64,000 nucleotides of DNA from Bacteroides stercoris ATCC 43183 (GCF_025147325.1 NZ_CP102262.1:3844001-3908000), one strand, 5' to 3'; shown: positions 54,875 to 63,485, counted from the stretch's first letter. The notes: generated from the letters alone by a model not told the origin. Program-made: numbers and translations.

Positions 54875-56569
54875 CTAACATTCCAGCAACATCTGGTTCA
54901 CCGAGCCGCCCGGCGGTGTCATCGGCATCACATTTCCTTCCTCCTCTACGCAAGCTTCCAGCAGGAACGGGCCGTCTGTTGCAATCATCTCACCGATGGC
55001 TTTCGCCAATTCCTCGCGGGTAAATACCCGACGTGCCGGAATTTCGTAGGCGGAAGCAATCTTCATATAGTCGGGATTCATCATCGGAGTGAACGAATAG
55101 CGGCGGTTGAAGAACATGGCCTGCCATTGACGAACATTACCGAGGAAGTTATTGTTCAGCAAAATCATCTTGACGGGCGCTTTCTGTTCCATTACCGTAC
55201 CCAGCTCCTGCAGGTTCATCTGCAAACCGCCGTCACCCATAAAGACGCAAACCGTGCGGTCGGGGCGACCGAAAGTAGCGCCGATAGCGGCAGGAAGACC
55301 GAATCCCATTGTGCCCAAGCCGCCGGAAGTGACGATGCTGCGTTCCTTGCTATACTTAAAGTAACGGGCGGACATCATCTGGTTCTGACCTACATCCGTC
55401 ACCAAAACAGCCTCATTGTCCGTAGCCTCGCTGACGGCACGCACCACTTCGCCCATACTCAACTTATCTCCTGCCGGATGCAGTTCGGGACGGATAACCT
55501 TCTCCTCTTCCATCTGCTCGTAGGGCAGGAAGCTGTCCAGCCACTCTTTATGTCCGGCAGGTTTCAGCAATTCGGTTACTGCGGCAAGAGTCTCCTTACA
55601 GTTGCCCAATACGGCTACATCCGTCTTTACGTTCTTGTCTATCTCCGCCGGGTCGATGTCGAAGTGGATTATTTTTGCCTGCGACGCATACGTAGCCAGT
55701 TTGCCCGTAACACGGTCGTCAAAGCGCATACCCACTGCAATCAGCACATCGCATTTATTGGTATTGATATTCGGTCCCAGATTGCCGTGCATGCCCAGCA
55801 TGCCTTTGTTCAGAGGATGAGCCGTGGGCAATGCGGAAAGCCCCAGCAGCGTACATCCCGCAGGCATATCCGCCTTTTCGATGAAAGCACGCAATTCGTT
55901 CTGCGCATTGCCGAGTTCCACGCCCTGCCCCACCAATACCAACGGACGCTCCGCCGCATTTATCAGTTCGGCGGCTTGTTGTATGGCTTCCGGTTCCATT
56001 TCGGGCACAGGCAGATAACTGCGTACATAATCCACTTCGACAGGCGTGTATTCCGTCTTATCCACCTGGGCATTCTTGGCAAAATCCAGCACCACCGGAC
56101 CGGGACGTCCGCTCCGTGCGATATAGAAAGCGCGTGCCACCGCCCATGCCACATCTTCCGCACGGCGAATCTGGTAACTCCACTTCGTGATAGGCTGCGT
56201 AATGCCTACCAAATCCACTTCCTGAAAGGCATCCGTTCCGAGAAATCCCGTAGCCACCTGTCCGGCAATGACAACAACCGGCGTGCTGTCTATCATGGCA
56301 TCTGCAATACCTGTAATGGTATTCGTAGCACCCGGACCGCTGGTAACCAGACATACGCCGACCTCGCCCGACACACGTGCAAAGCCTTGTGCGGCATGAG
56401 TAGCCCCCTGTTCGTGGCGAACCAGGATGTGATTCAAATTCTTCCGGTGATCGTACAAGGCATCGAATACCGGCATGATGCTGCCACCCGGATAACCGAA
56501 AATGGTCTTTACTCCCTGATGCTCCAGAGAGCGCATCAATGCTTCTGCGCCTGTTATTAAGTTTTCCAT
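54875..56569 (-). CDS. ilvB: acetolactate synthase large subunit
   Basis: Thiamine diphosphate enzyme that makes acetolactate from pyruvate (or acetohydroxybutyrate with 2-oxobutyrate). The catalytic Glu is in VRHEQGATHAAQGFAR (about residue 50), and the ThDP/Mg motif is GDGGLQMNLQELGT with NNNFLG. 564 residues is normal. It lies 38 bp after ilvD and 27 bp before ilvN. Confidence 0.96.
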   Translation of the reverse strand: MENLITGAEALMRSLEHQGVKTIFGYPGGSIMPVFDALYDHRKNLNHILVRHEQGATHAAQGFARVSGEVGVCLVTSGPGATNTITGIADAMIDSTPVVVIAGQVATGFLGTDAFQEVDLVGITQPITKWSYQIRRAEDVAWAVARAFYIARSGRPGPVVLDFAKNAQVDKTEYTPVEVDYVRSYLPVPEMEPEAIQQAAELINAAERPLVLVGQGVELGNAQNELRAFIEKADMPAGCTLLGLSALPTAHPLNKGMLGMHGNLGPNINTNKCDVLIAVGMRFDDRVTGKLATYASQAKIIHFDIDPAEIDKNVKTDVAVLGNCKETLAAVTELLKPAGHKEWLDSFLPYEQMEEEKVIRPELHPAGDKLSMGEVVRAVSEATDNEAVLVTDVGQNQMMSARYFKYSKERSIVTSGGLGTMGFGLPAAIGATFGRPDRTVCVFMGDGGLQMNLQELGTVMEQKAPVKMILLNNNFLGNVRQWQAMFFNRRYSFTPMMNPDYMKIASAYEIPARRVFTREELAKAIGEMIATDGPFLLEACVEEEGNVMPMTPPGGSVNQMLLEC

Positions 56570-56607
56570 ATCTATTTATTATTGTTTTTCGGGTACGGAA
56601 TTCCCAA

Positions 56608-58410
56608 TTATTCTATCAGTCTCACAGCCCCTTTATCAGCCGAGCTTACCATACTTGCATACGCTTTCAATGCTTTCGACACCTGGCGGTCGCGGGTTAC
56701 CGGCGTCATGGGACGGGCAGCCAGCTCCTCATCCGTCAGTTTCACATTGATAGAGCGGTTCGGTATATCTATTTCGATGATGTCACCGTCCTGAATCTTA
56801 CCGATATTGCCTCCGGCAGCAGCTTCGGGAGAGATATGTCCGATGCTCAGTCCGGAAGTGCCGCCACTGAAGCGTCCGTCGGTAATCAGCGCACACTCCT
56901 TGCCCAAATGACGGGATTTGATATACGAAGTGGGATAAAGCATTTCCTGCATGCCCGGACCGCCTTTCGGACCCTCGTGGGTAATGACAACGACATCGCC
57001 GCTGACAACCTTTCCACCCAGAATACCGTCGCACGCTGCTTCCTGCGAATCGAATACTTTGGCAGGACCGGTAAACTTCCAGATGCTTTCATCCACTCCC
57101 GCCGTTTTTACCACGCAGCCGTCCTGCGCTATATTTCCTTTCAGTACAGCCAGTCCGCCGTCCTTGCTGTAAGCATGCTGCAGGTCGCGGATACAACCTT
57201 CGGCACGGTCGGTGTCCAATTCCTTATAATAAGTATCCTGCGAACCGAGTGCCAGATTAAACTTTCCGGCAGCGGCACTGGAATATTTCCTGACCGCCTC
57301 CTCACAGACGTTCGGGCCGGTGATGCAATACCTGTCTATCTCCTCGGCCAGCGTCATTCCGTCTACGCGGCGTACGGCCGTGTCCACCAATCCGCCTTTG
57401 GCAAGTTCGCCCATAATGGCAACGATGCCGCCGGCACGGTTTACATCCTGTACATGATATTTTTGGGTATTGGGAGCAACTTTACACAGGCAGGGCGTTT
57501 TGCGCGACAGCATATCTATGTCGTCCATCGTGAAGTCCGCTCCGGCTTCATGGGCCACCGCCAGCAGGTGAAGCACCGTATTGGTAGAACCGCCCATTGC
57601 AATATCCAGCGTCATCGCATTCAGGAACGCCTCGCGGGTGGCAATGCTGCGGGGGAGCACACTTTCGTCTCCTTCCTCATAATACTTATAAGCGTTTTCA
57701 ACAATCAGCCTGGCAGCGTCCTTAAACAGTTGCTTGCGGTTTGCATGGGTAGCCACAATCGTACCGTTACCCGGAAGAGCCAGTCCGATAGCTTCGTTCA
57801 GGCAGTTCATGGAATTGGCGGTAAACATACCCGAACAGCATCCGCAGGTGGGACAGGCATGCTGTTCAATCTTGGCAACATCCGCATCGCTCACGCTGTT
57901 GTCGGCCGACTTAATCATTGCATCAATCAAGTCGAGATGCTGTCCGTTCCACTCCCCGGCTTCCATAGGACCGCCGGAAACGAACACCGTAGGGATGTTC
58001 AGCCTCATCGCAGCCATAAGCATACCCGGAGTAATCTTGTCGCAATTGCTGATGCACACCATGGCATCCGCCTTATGCGCATTTACCATATACTCCACGC
58101 TGTCGGCTATGATGTCGCGCGAGGGCAACGAGTACAGCATACCGTCATGCCCCATCGCAATGCCGTCGTCAATGGCAATCGTATTGAATTCGGCGGCAAA
58201 GCAGCCTTGCTTTTCTATCTCTTCCTTTACAAACTGACCTATCTCGTGCAGATGCACATGTCCCGGCACAAACTGGGTAAAAGAGTTGACTATCGCGATT
58301 ATGGGCTTTCCCATCTGTTCATTCTTCATGCCGTTGGCCGTCCACAACGCGCGGGCACCTGCCATACGGCGGCCTTGTGTGCTGAACGAACTGCGTAACT
58401 GATGTTTCAT
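56608..58410 (-). CDS. ilvD: dihydroxy-acid dehydratase
   Basis: Third step of valine/isoleucine synthesis. 600 residues with Fe-S cysteines in [12 protein letters not shown] and [16 protein letters not shown], as in IlvD, and the catalytic [17 protein letters not shown] region. First structural gene of the ilv operon; preceded by a leader peptide and attenuator, so its expression should rise when charged branched-chain tRNAs run short. Confidence 0.96.
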   Translation of the reverse strand: MKHQLRSSFSTQGRRMAGARALWTANGMKNEQMGKPIIAIVNSFTQFVPGHVHLHEIGQFVKEEIEKQGCFAAEFNTIAIDDGIAMGHDGMLYSLPSRDIIADSVEYMVNAHKADAMVCISNCDKITPGMLMAAMRLNIPTVFVSGGPMEAGEWNGQHLDLIDAMIKSADNSVSDADVAKIEQHACPTCGCCSGMFTANSMNCLNEAIGLALPGNGTIVATHANRKQLFKDAARLIVENAYKYYEEGDESVLPRSIATREAFLNAMTLDIAMGGSTNTVLHLLAVAHEAGADFTMDDIDMLSRKTPCLCKVAPNTQKYHVQDVNRAGGIVAIMGELAKGGLVDTAVRRVDGMTLAEEIDRYCITGPNVCEEAVRKYSSAAAGKFNLALGSQDTYYKELDTDRAEGCIRDLQHAYSKDGGLAVLKGNIAQDGCVVKTAGVDESIWKFTGPAKVFDSQEAACDGILGGKVVSGDVVVITHEGPKGGPGMQEMLYPTSYIKSRHLGKECALITDGRFSGGTSGLSIGHISPEAAAGGNIGKIQDGDIIEIDIPNRSINVKLTDEELAARPMTPVTRDRQVSKALKAYASMVSSADKGAVRLIE

Positions 58411-58430
58411 CTTATCTGTCTCCTTTTATG

Positions 58431-58464
58431 AAAAAAGCCTTTCTCACCGTAATGAGAAAGGCTT
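58431..58464 (-). terminator. attenuator terminator of the ilv operon
   Basis: Minus strand AAGCCTTTCTCA, loop TTACGG, then TGAGAAAGGCTT: a perfect 12-bp stem followed by T residues, 21 bp before ilvD. The left arm can also pair with TGAGAAAGGTT at 58499-58509, giving an antiterminator. Confidence 0.88.
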
Positions 58465-58498
58465 ACTATAAATATCTTTACCGTACAAATACATACAC

Positions 58499-58509
58499 AA
58501 CCTTTCTCA
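58499..58509 (-). promoter_or_regulatory. antiterminator arm of the ilv attenuator
   Basis: Minus strand TGAGAAAGGTT overlaps the leader stop codon TGA. It complements the terminator's first arm (AAGCCTTTCTCA). A ribosome finishing the leader would mask it, letting the terminator form; a ribosome stalled upstream leaves it free. Confidence 0.75.
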
Positions 58510-58581
58510 CGCTCTTGATGCCACCACCACGACGCGAATAATATGCAGGACTGCCAGGTTTATGGATGTATGCAGGTTCAT
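58507..58581 (-). CDS. ilv operon leader peptide
   Basis: A 24-codon reading frame, ATG to TGA, upstream of the ilv attenuator. The second half is LHIIRVVVVA, so six of nine codons from 13 to 21 are Ile or Val, with further Leu, Ile and Val codons before (five before the block at positions 3, 7, 9, 11 and 12). The stop codon lies in the antiterminator arm. This is the pattern of ribosome-mediated attenuation by charged tRNA-Ile/Val. The product itself probably has no other role. Start is 42 bp below the -7 box. Confidence 0.82.
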   Translation of the reverse strand: MNLHTSINLAVLHIIRVVVVASRA

Positions 58582-58623
58582 AACTAAATTATCTTTATTA
58601 TTCTCTTATCCGTTATTTATGCT

Positions 58624-58655
58624 GCAAAGGTAAATGCTTTTTTATAATCTCCAAA
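58624..58655 (-). promoter_or_regulatory. promoter of the ilv operon
   Basis: Minus strand TTTG (58652-58655) and TACCTTTGC (58624-58632) with a 19-bp spacer, matching the Bacteroides -33/-7 consensus. The leader peptide starts 42 bp downstream. Confidence 0.7.
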
Positions 58656-58845
58656 CAAATTGAAGAAAAAAAAGATATAAACATGAATAATCGTAAGGAA
58701 ACCGTGCTTTAAAATCTTATTTTATCACTTGACGGTTATCCATAAAACGATTCGGATACTTTGCAGAAGTAATGCCAAACACTTACAAAGCACTTAATAA
58801 TCTGAAAATTACCGGGACGCTTCCTCTCCCGAAGCAAAATATTCG

Positions 58846-58854
58846 TATCTTTGC
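58846..58854 (+). promoter_or_regulatory. -7 box of the FKBP gene
   Basis: Reads TATCTTTGC, 52 bp before the ATG at 58907. The rest of 58656-58845 is A/T-rich and shows no other feature to me. Confidence 0.6.
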
Positions 58855-58906
58855 GCATTGTCAAAACAGACAATGCAGTATTTACTAATAAAGAAATAAC
58901 AAATTA

Positions 58907-59470
58907 ATGGAAACAGTAGAAAACAAGTACATCACCTTAGCATATAAGTTGTACACAATCGAAAACGGAGAAAAAGAGTTCACAGAAGAAGCTCCCGCAG
59001 AGCACCCGTTCCAATTCATATCGGGACTGGGCCTCACATTGGAATCTTTCGAAAACCAGGTGAAAGACCTGAACAAAGGCGATAAATTCGACTTTACAAT
59101 CAAAGCCGAAGAGGCTTACGGCGAGTATGACGAGGAGCATGTCATCGACCTCCCCAAAAACATCTTCGAGATAGAAGGCAAGTTCGACAGCGAACGCGTA
59201 GTAGAAGGCGCCGTAATCCCCTTGATGACCTCGGAAGGCCAACGTATCAACGGAAGCGTAGTCGAAGTAAAGGACGATGTAGTAGTAATGGACATGAATC
59301 ACCCCCTGGCAGGCTGCGACCTGAACTTCGTAGGTGAAATCACTGAAAACCGTCCTGCCACCAACGACGAACTGTCGGAAATGGCACGCATGATGAGCGG
59401 CGGCGGATGCAGCGGCGGATGCGGTGGCGGATGCAACTGCGGAGACTGTAGCAGCGAATGCTGTAGTTAA
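58907..59470 (+). CDS. SlyD-type FKBP peptidyl-prolyl isomerase with Cys-rich tail
   Basis: Cytoplasmic proline isomerase and chaperone of 187 residues. The FKBP core (residues ~5-75 and ~115-150) is split by an IF flap, as in SlyD: FDFTIKAEEAYGEYDEEHV then the flap. The C-terminal 25 residues hold eight cysteines in a Gly-rich tail (SGGCGGGCNCGDCSSECCS), which replaces the His-rich tail of E. coli SlyD and should bind Ni, Zn or similar ions. Its gene is followed by an inverted 14-bp iteron array. Confidence 0.9.
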   Translation: METVENKYITLAYKLYTIENGEKEFTEEAPAEHPFQFISGLGLTLESFENQVKDLNKGDKFDFTIKAEEAYGEYDEEHVIDLPKNIFEIEGKFDSERVVEGAVIPLMTSEGQRINGSVVEVKDDVVVMDMNHPLAGCDLNFVGEITENRPATNDELSEMARMMSGGGCSGGCGGGCNCGDCSSECCS

Positions 59471-59471
59471 C

Positions 59472-59630
59472 GGTTAGTGATTAAGGGTTAGCGATTAGTG
59501 GTTAGTGATTAAGAGGTGGTGATTTGGTTTATCAATGGCACATATTCATAATGCTGCGATTAATCGCTAACCATTAATCACTAATCATTCCCCCTTAATC
59601 ACTAATCGCTAACCCCTAATCACTTACTTG
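59472..59630. repeat. inverted array of 14-bp iterons
   Basis: Left side: GGTTAGTGATTAAG (59472-59485), GGTTAGCGATTAGT (59486-59499), GGTTAGTGATTAAG (59500-59513). Right side (about 59557-59625) has the same units inverted, with several copies. The arms can fold into a long hairpin between convergent genes; the right arm contains the stop codon of the cysteine desulfidase-like gene. Confidence 0.8.
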
Positions 59631-60921
59631 TCATTATTTCCAGGACAACTTTGTCGGTTTCATTCATTCCTTTGGAGCCTATCTTCGTGAGGTTTCGGAT
59701 ACTTTGGTCTACATCTTCATCAATAATTCCTTCAACGGAAGTAACGCAACGGTTTTCCATTGCCATGATGGCGGAGAGGACGGCGGTAGAGACGCCGGTA
59801 GTTACTTTCAAGGCGCAACTGGGTTTGGCGCCGTCGCAAATCATTCCGGTAAGGTTGGCAATCATGTTCTGAACGGCAAAGGATACTTGTTCGTAAGTAC
59901 CGCCCATGAGCCAGGTAATGCCGCAACTGGAGCCGGTGGCGGCTACTACGCAACCGCACAGGGCAGACAGACGTCCCAGACTTTGCTTGATATAAATCAC
60001 GGTCAGATGGCTGAGCATGAGGGCACGGATCAACTCTTCTTCCGATTTGCCATTCTCCTCGGCATAGACCAGCACGGGCAATGTAGCGGAAATACCCTGG
60101 TTTCCACTGCCCGAATTACTCATTACCGGTATCATAGCACCTGCCATACGGGCATCGCATGCACCGGACGTATAAGAAAGGATATGGGAGAATACGCTGT
60201 CGCCCAAAATCTTGTGTTCATAATTGCCACGTAACATTCTGCCCAGTCCATGACCGTAGTTCCCGTCGAAAGAACGTTCGGCGGCGGCTTTATTCAAACG
60301 GGCGGTTTCAAGGATAAAACGGATTTCGTCCAGCGGGGCATTCATGGCAAAGTCATATACCTTCCGCAAGGTCAGGCCTGCGACTTGCGCCTCCTCTTCT
60401 CCGCAACCCGCACTTTGCTTGTTTAAAAGGACATCGCCGTTACGGGCTATATATATAAAGGTGGTATGGCCGCCGGCTATAATGGCAGTGGCTTTATTCC
60501 CGCCTGATTTGCAGCACACCTCGATATAAAGCTTTTCCGTGATATTCTTTTTCAGCGATATATCAATGCGTTTTTCGCCGATAAAGCGTTTTCCCTCTTC
60601 TACGGCGGCAGGATTGCTGTCTTTCAGCACTTCCAACTGATACTCCGACTTGCCTATCAGCGCTCCCAGGGCTATAGCTATGGGCAGTCCAATCATACCT
60701 GTGCCGGGAATGCCCACTCCCATTGCGTTCTTCAGGATATTGGCACTCAACAAGACATCTATTTTCTCCGGCTTTGCACCCAAGGTTTCGGTTGCTTTCG
60801 CCACACATAAGGCAACAGCAATGGGTTCCGTACAGCCAATGGCAGGAACTACTTCGCGCTGTACCAAAGCAATTATTTGTTTTCTTTCGGCTTCAGTCAT
60901 ACCATATATATTTTTATTCAA
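59620..60921 (-). CDS. L-cysteine desulfidase / UPF0597 family protein
   Basis: A 433-residue member of the CyuA/YhaM (UPF0597, serine dehydratase alpha-like) family, which releases sulfide, ammonia and pyruvate from cysteine using an Fe-S cluster. Hallmarks are AIGCTEPIAVALCVAKA near residue 28, GTGMIGLPIAIALGA, SNSGSGNQGISATLPV and MICDGAKPSCALK. An ATG at codon 8 (MTEAERKQ) is an alternative start. No dedicated transporter is adjacent. Hydrogen sulfide production in the gut would follow if this function is right. Confidence 0.85.
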   Translation of the reverse strand: MNKNIYGMTEAERKQIIALVQREVVPAIGCTEPIAVALCVAKATETLGAKPEKIDVLLSANILKNAMGVGIPGTGMIGLPIAIALGALIGKSEYQLEVLKDSNPAAVEEGKRFIGEKRIDISLKKNITEKLYIEVCCKSGGNKATAIIAGGHTTFIYIARNGDVLLNKQSAGCGEEEAQVAGLTLRKVYDFAMNAPLDEIRFILETARLNKAAAERSFDGNYGHGLGRMLRGNYEHKILGDSVFSHILSYTSGACDARMAGAMIPVMSNSGSGNQGISATLPVLVYAEENGKSEEELIRALMLSHLTVIYIKQSLGRLSALCGCVVAATGSSCGITWLMGGTYEQVSFAVQNMIANLTGMICDGAKPSCALKVTTGVSTAVLSAIMAMENRCVTSVEGIIDEDVDQSIRNLTKIGSKGMNETDKVVLEIMTSK

Positions 60922-61012
60922 TCTTTATACAAAGATATACGGAATAACAAATAAATACCAGAGTTTACCGCACTTTTTTCTTCTTGTATCTGTTATTACA
61001 AAATAATAGCGT

Positions 61013-61021
61013 ATTTTTGCA
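61013..61021 (+). promoter_or_regulatory. -7 box of the PCMD lipoprotein gene
   Basis: Reads TATTTTTGC, 45 bp before the start at 61067. Confidence 0.55.
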
Positions 61022-61066
61022 AACTGCTAAACTGTATTTATTTATCAACATTCAAAAAAGAAGGAT

Positions 61067-62200
61067 ATGAATTTTAAGAAGTGGACTACTGCTCTCATGC
61101 TTGCCTTAGCCGTTTCGTCCTGCATACAAGACGAAGCGCTCAACTCCGAAGCAGCCATTGACGCCTGTACAGGCGCGGATGTACAATTGGCTCACATCAA
61201 CAGTGACTCTAAAGAAATAAACATATATGTACATAAAGGGGCAAACCTTGCCAAACAGCAACTGCTGTTTACGCTGCCCGACGGTGCTACCATCAAGGCA
61301 GACGAACATTCACCGAATGACATCCTTAACAATTACGATTTCAGCAACGAGTCTCACTCCCGCACCTTCACCGTCACTTCCGAAGACGGCGAATGGACCG
61401 CTACCTATACCGTAAAAGTAGTACCTGCCGAAATGCCGGAAACATTCCATTTCGAAGACCTGCTCCCCTCTGCCGGTACCGAATACGACATTTTCTACGA
61501 ATTCGAACCCGGAACTTCAACCAGTGTTTCACGCGTAGCGCAATGGTCCAGCGGCAACCCCGGCTACAAACTTACAGGCATGACAGACAACCGCACCGGC
61601 TATCCTACGCAGCAGGTTGCCGACGGCTACCGCGGCAACGGACTGAAACTGACCACTTGCGACACCGGAAGTTTCGGAGCCATGGTGCAAATGTATATTG
61701 CCGCCGGAAACCTGTTTATCGGTTCCTTCGACCTGGCAAACGCACTGAAAGATCCTCTGCGTGCCACCAAGTTCGGCATACAGTATTACAAACGCCCCAT
61801 AGCGTTGAAGGGTTACTTCAAATTCAAGGCAGGAGAAGTTTATACCGATGAAGGCGAAGTACAGAAAGACATGAAAGACCGTTTCGACATTTACGCCATA
61901 CTGTACGAAGCAAACGAGAACTCCTTTATGCTGGACGGCAGCAACAGCCTGACTTCCGAAAACATTGTAGCCAAAGCCCAAATCAGTGAAGCGGCTGCTG
62001 TAGAAACCGACGAATGGACAGCATTCGAGTTACCTTTCGAACCTATGAACGGTAAAGAGATAAACAAGTCGAAACTGCAAAACGGAAAGTACAAATTAAG
62101 CATCGTCCTCTCCTCCAGCGTGGAAGGTGCGTACTTCAAAGGGGCAGTCGGCAGCACATTATACGTAGACGAATTAGAACTTATAAGCGAAGAAATCTGA
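61067..62200 (+). CDS. PCMD-domain lipoprotein
   Basis: A 377-residue surface or periplasmic lipoprotein: lipobox VSSC with Cys19. Residues ~30-125 form an Ig-like/cadherin-type domain with TYTVKVVPAE, and residues ~130-377 form the PCMD (putative carbohydrate metabolism domain) module, with ATKFGIQYYKRPIALKGYF and TLYVDELEL. The same module recurs in the truncated gene at 63486. The porin gene starts 9 bp later, so the two are expressed together. Carbohydrate binding is inferred from the domain name only. Confidence 0.88.
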   Translation: MNFKKWTTALMLALAVSSCIQDEALNSEAAIDACTGADVQLAHINSDSKEINIYVHKGANLAKQQLLFTLPDGATIKADEHSPNDILNNYDFSNESHSRTFTVTSEDGEWTATYTVKVVPAEMPETFHFEDLLPSAGTEYDIFYEFEPGTSTSVSRVAQWSSGNPGYKLTGMTDNRTGYPTQQVADGYRGNGLKLTTCDTGSFGAMVQMYIAAGNLFIGSFDLANALKDPLRATKFGIQYYKRPIALKGYFKFKAGEVYTDEGEVQKDMKDRFDIYAILYEANENSFMLDGSNSLTSENIVAKAQISEAAAVETDEWTAFELPFEPMNGKEINKSKLQNGKYKLSIVLSSSVEGAYFKGAVGSTLYVDELELISEEI

Positions 62201-62209
62201 TTATAGAAT

Positions 62210-62995
62210 ATGAAAAAGCATCATTTTATTTGCACGATAGCCGTACTGCTGGCAATGGTAGCCAACGTACAGGCACAAGAAGAGAGAAACAAAAGTCTTA
62301 TCAACTCCTATCTGCACGGTTGGGAATACAACATTAAAGCCGGATTCAATATCGGCGGTACATCTCCCATTCCCCTGCCCAAGGAGATACGCAAGATAGA
62401 CAGCTACGCACCGGGAATCGCCATTGCCATCGAAGGTAATGCCACCAAGTGGTTCGACGAAAAGAAAAAGTGGGGACTTACCCTGGGACTGCGGTTGGAG
62501 AACAAGAACATGACTACCGAAGCCACCGTAAAGAACTACGGTATGAAAATCATCAATACCAACGGCGGAGAGCTGGCAGGTCTTTGGACGGGTGGAGTCA
62601 AAACCAAAGTGAAAAACTCCTATCTCACCATTCCCATCCTTGCCGACTACCGCATCAGCAAGCGCTGGATAGTATCGGCAGGTCCGTACTTCTCCTATCT
62701 GCTGGAAGGCAACTTCTCCGGACACGTGTACGAGGGTCACTTGCGCACACCCGACCAGACCGGTTCCAAAGTGGAGTTTACCGGTGAAAGCATCGCAACT
62801 TACGATTTCTCCAACGAGTTGCGTAAGTTCCAGTGGGGTATCCAATTTGGGGGCGAATGGAAAGCGTTCAAGCATCTCACCGTGCATGCCGATGTAACGT
62901 GGGGATTAAACAATATCTTCCAGAAAGACTTCGATACGATAACGTTTAATATGTATCCTATCTATCTGAACTTAGGATTTGGGTATGCATTCTAA
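62210..62995 (+). CDS. outer-membrane beta-barrel (porin family) protein
   Basis: 261 residues with a signal peptide (cleavage after VANVQA, near residue 23) and alternating amphipathic strands typical of an eight- to twelve-stranded barrel, ending in LNLGFGYAF with the C-terminal Phe of outer-membrane proteins. It follows the PCMD lipoprotein by 9 bp. Substrate or partner unknown; the pair may form a surface unit. Confidence 0.85.
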   Translation: MKKHHFICTIAVLLAMVANVQAQEERNKSLINSYLHGWEYNIKAGFNIGGTSPIPLPKEIRKIDSYAPGIAIAIEGNATKWFDEKKKWGLTLGLRLENKNMTTEATVKNYGMKIINTNGGELAGLWTGGVKTKVKNSYLTIPILADYRISKRWIVSAGPYFSYLLEGNFSGHVYEGHLRTPDQTGSKVEFTGESIATYDFSNELRKFQWGIQFGGEWKAFKHLTVHADVTWGLNNIFQKDFDTITFNMYPIYLNLGFGYAF

Positions 62996-63089
62996 ACAAG
63001 ATTTTTTCGTTTTTTGTCGTCACTCGTCACTTTTCGTCTTAATGCATTAAGGACGAAGGTGTTATCTGGTGACGACAAGCTTATATACA

Positions 63090-63119
63090 GTGACGACCGA
63101 TTTTTGGTCGTCACTTTTT
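63090..63119 (+). terminator. terminator of the PCMD-porin operon
   Basis: GTGACGACC, loop GATTTTT, GGTCGTCAC, then TTTTT. A perfect 9-bp stem, 94 bp after the porin stop. Confidence 0.85.
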
Positions 63120-63145
63120 CATTTTATACGAGGGTATTCCGTTAG

Positions 63146-63226
63146 TATCAACACTTGGTAGTTAAAATACCAATGCTTGGTACATGAGATACCGCTACGT
63201 GGTATTTGGAGTACCAATGTTTGGTA
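63146..63226. repeat. four 15-bp dyads with exact 22-bp period
   Basis: TATCAACACTTGGTA (63146), TACCAATGCTTGGTA (63168), TACCGCTACGTGGTA (63190) and TACCAATGTTTGGTA (63212). Each is 15 bp, mostly palindromic (TACCA...TGGTA), with 7-bp spacers. The period is two helical turns, so all dyads face the same side of the DNA. Function unknown. Confidence 0.7.
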
Positions 63227-63253
63227 CTTATATTATACATAACATACTGTATC

Positions 63254-63316
63254 CTCTCAAGTAGAACTTTATGATGCTAAAGTTGACCTTTACAACTCTC
63301 AAGTAGCCCTTTACAA
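63254..63316. repeat. three 21-bp tandem repeats
   Basis: CTCTCAAGTAGAACTTTATGA (positions 63254-63274), a diverged middle unit TGCTAAAGTTGACCTTTACAA split over 63275-63295, and CTCTCAAGTAGCCCTTTACAA (63296-63316); a partial fourth copy starts CTCCCAA. Units agree best in the CTCTCAAGTAG and CTTTACAA parts. Confidence 0.55.
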
Positions 63317-63409
63317 CTCCCAAACAATCCAATAGCTTATGGAAATTAGATAGACAACCCTATATAGGATTTTAATAATAATCAATCAACTTCGCTTAGG
63401 ACGACACAT

Positions 63410-63457
63410 ATTAAATATAAAGGATACTTCTTCACAGAAGTATCCTTTATATTTAAT
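63410..63457 (-). terminator. 22-bp perfect hairpin after the second PCMD gene
   Basis: Arm ATTAAATATAAAGGATACTT and its inverted copy flank a TCAC loop; the stem is 22 bp without mismatch. It lies 29 bp downstream of the minus-strand PCMD stop, as expected for a terminator. Confidence 0.7.
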
Positions 63458-63485
63458 ATCAATTACTTTAACCGAAAGGATCTAA

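Larger units (their letters stand above)
62996..63485. other. repeat-rich intergenic region without genes
   Basis: No gene is convincing. From left to right it holds a cluster of GTCGTCAC inverted repeats and the CTTAATGCATTAAG palindrome (about 63016-63085), a terminator, four 15-bp dyads spaced 22 bp, three 21-bp tandem repeats, and a 22-bp perfect hairpin. The dyads and tandem repeats are listed separately. Confidence 0.7.

Noticed and set aside
55127..56560. Open frame of about 477 codons opposite ilvB
   Set aside because: Antisense to ilvB; low-quality protein with many His and Arg and no motif.
56539..58398. Open frame of about 619 codons on the plus strand opposite ilvD
   Set aside because: It is antisense to a textbook ilvD with all Fe-S cysteines, has no recognisable domain, and its composition (rich in His, Arg, Ser) is typical of a shadow frame in GC-rich codons.
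58507..58581. Riboswitch or T-box upstream of ilvD
   Set aside because: No T-box core or specifier loop is seen; the Ile/Val-rich leader peptide with competing hairpins explains the region.
63146..63226. CRISPR array
   Set aside because: Repeats are only 15 bp, spacers 7 bp, four units, and no cas gene is near.
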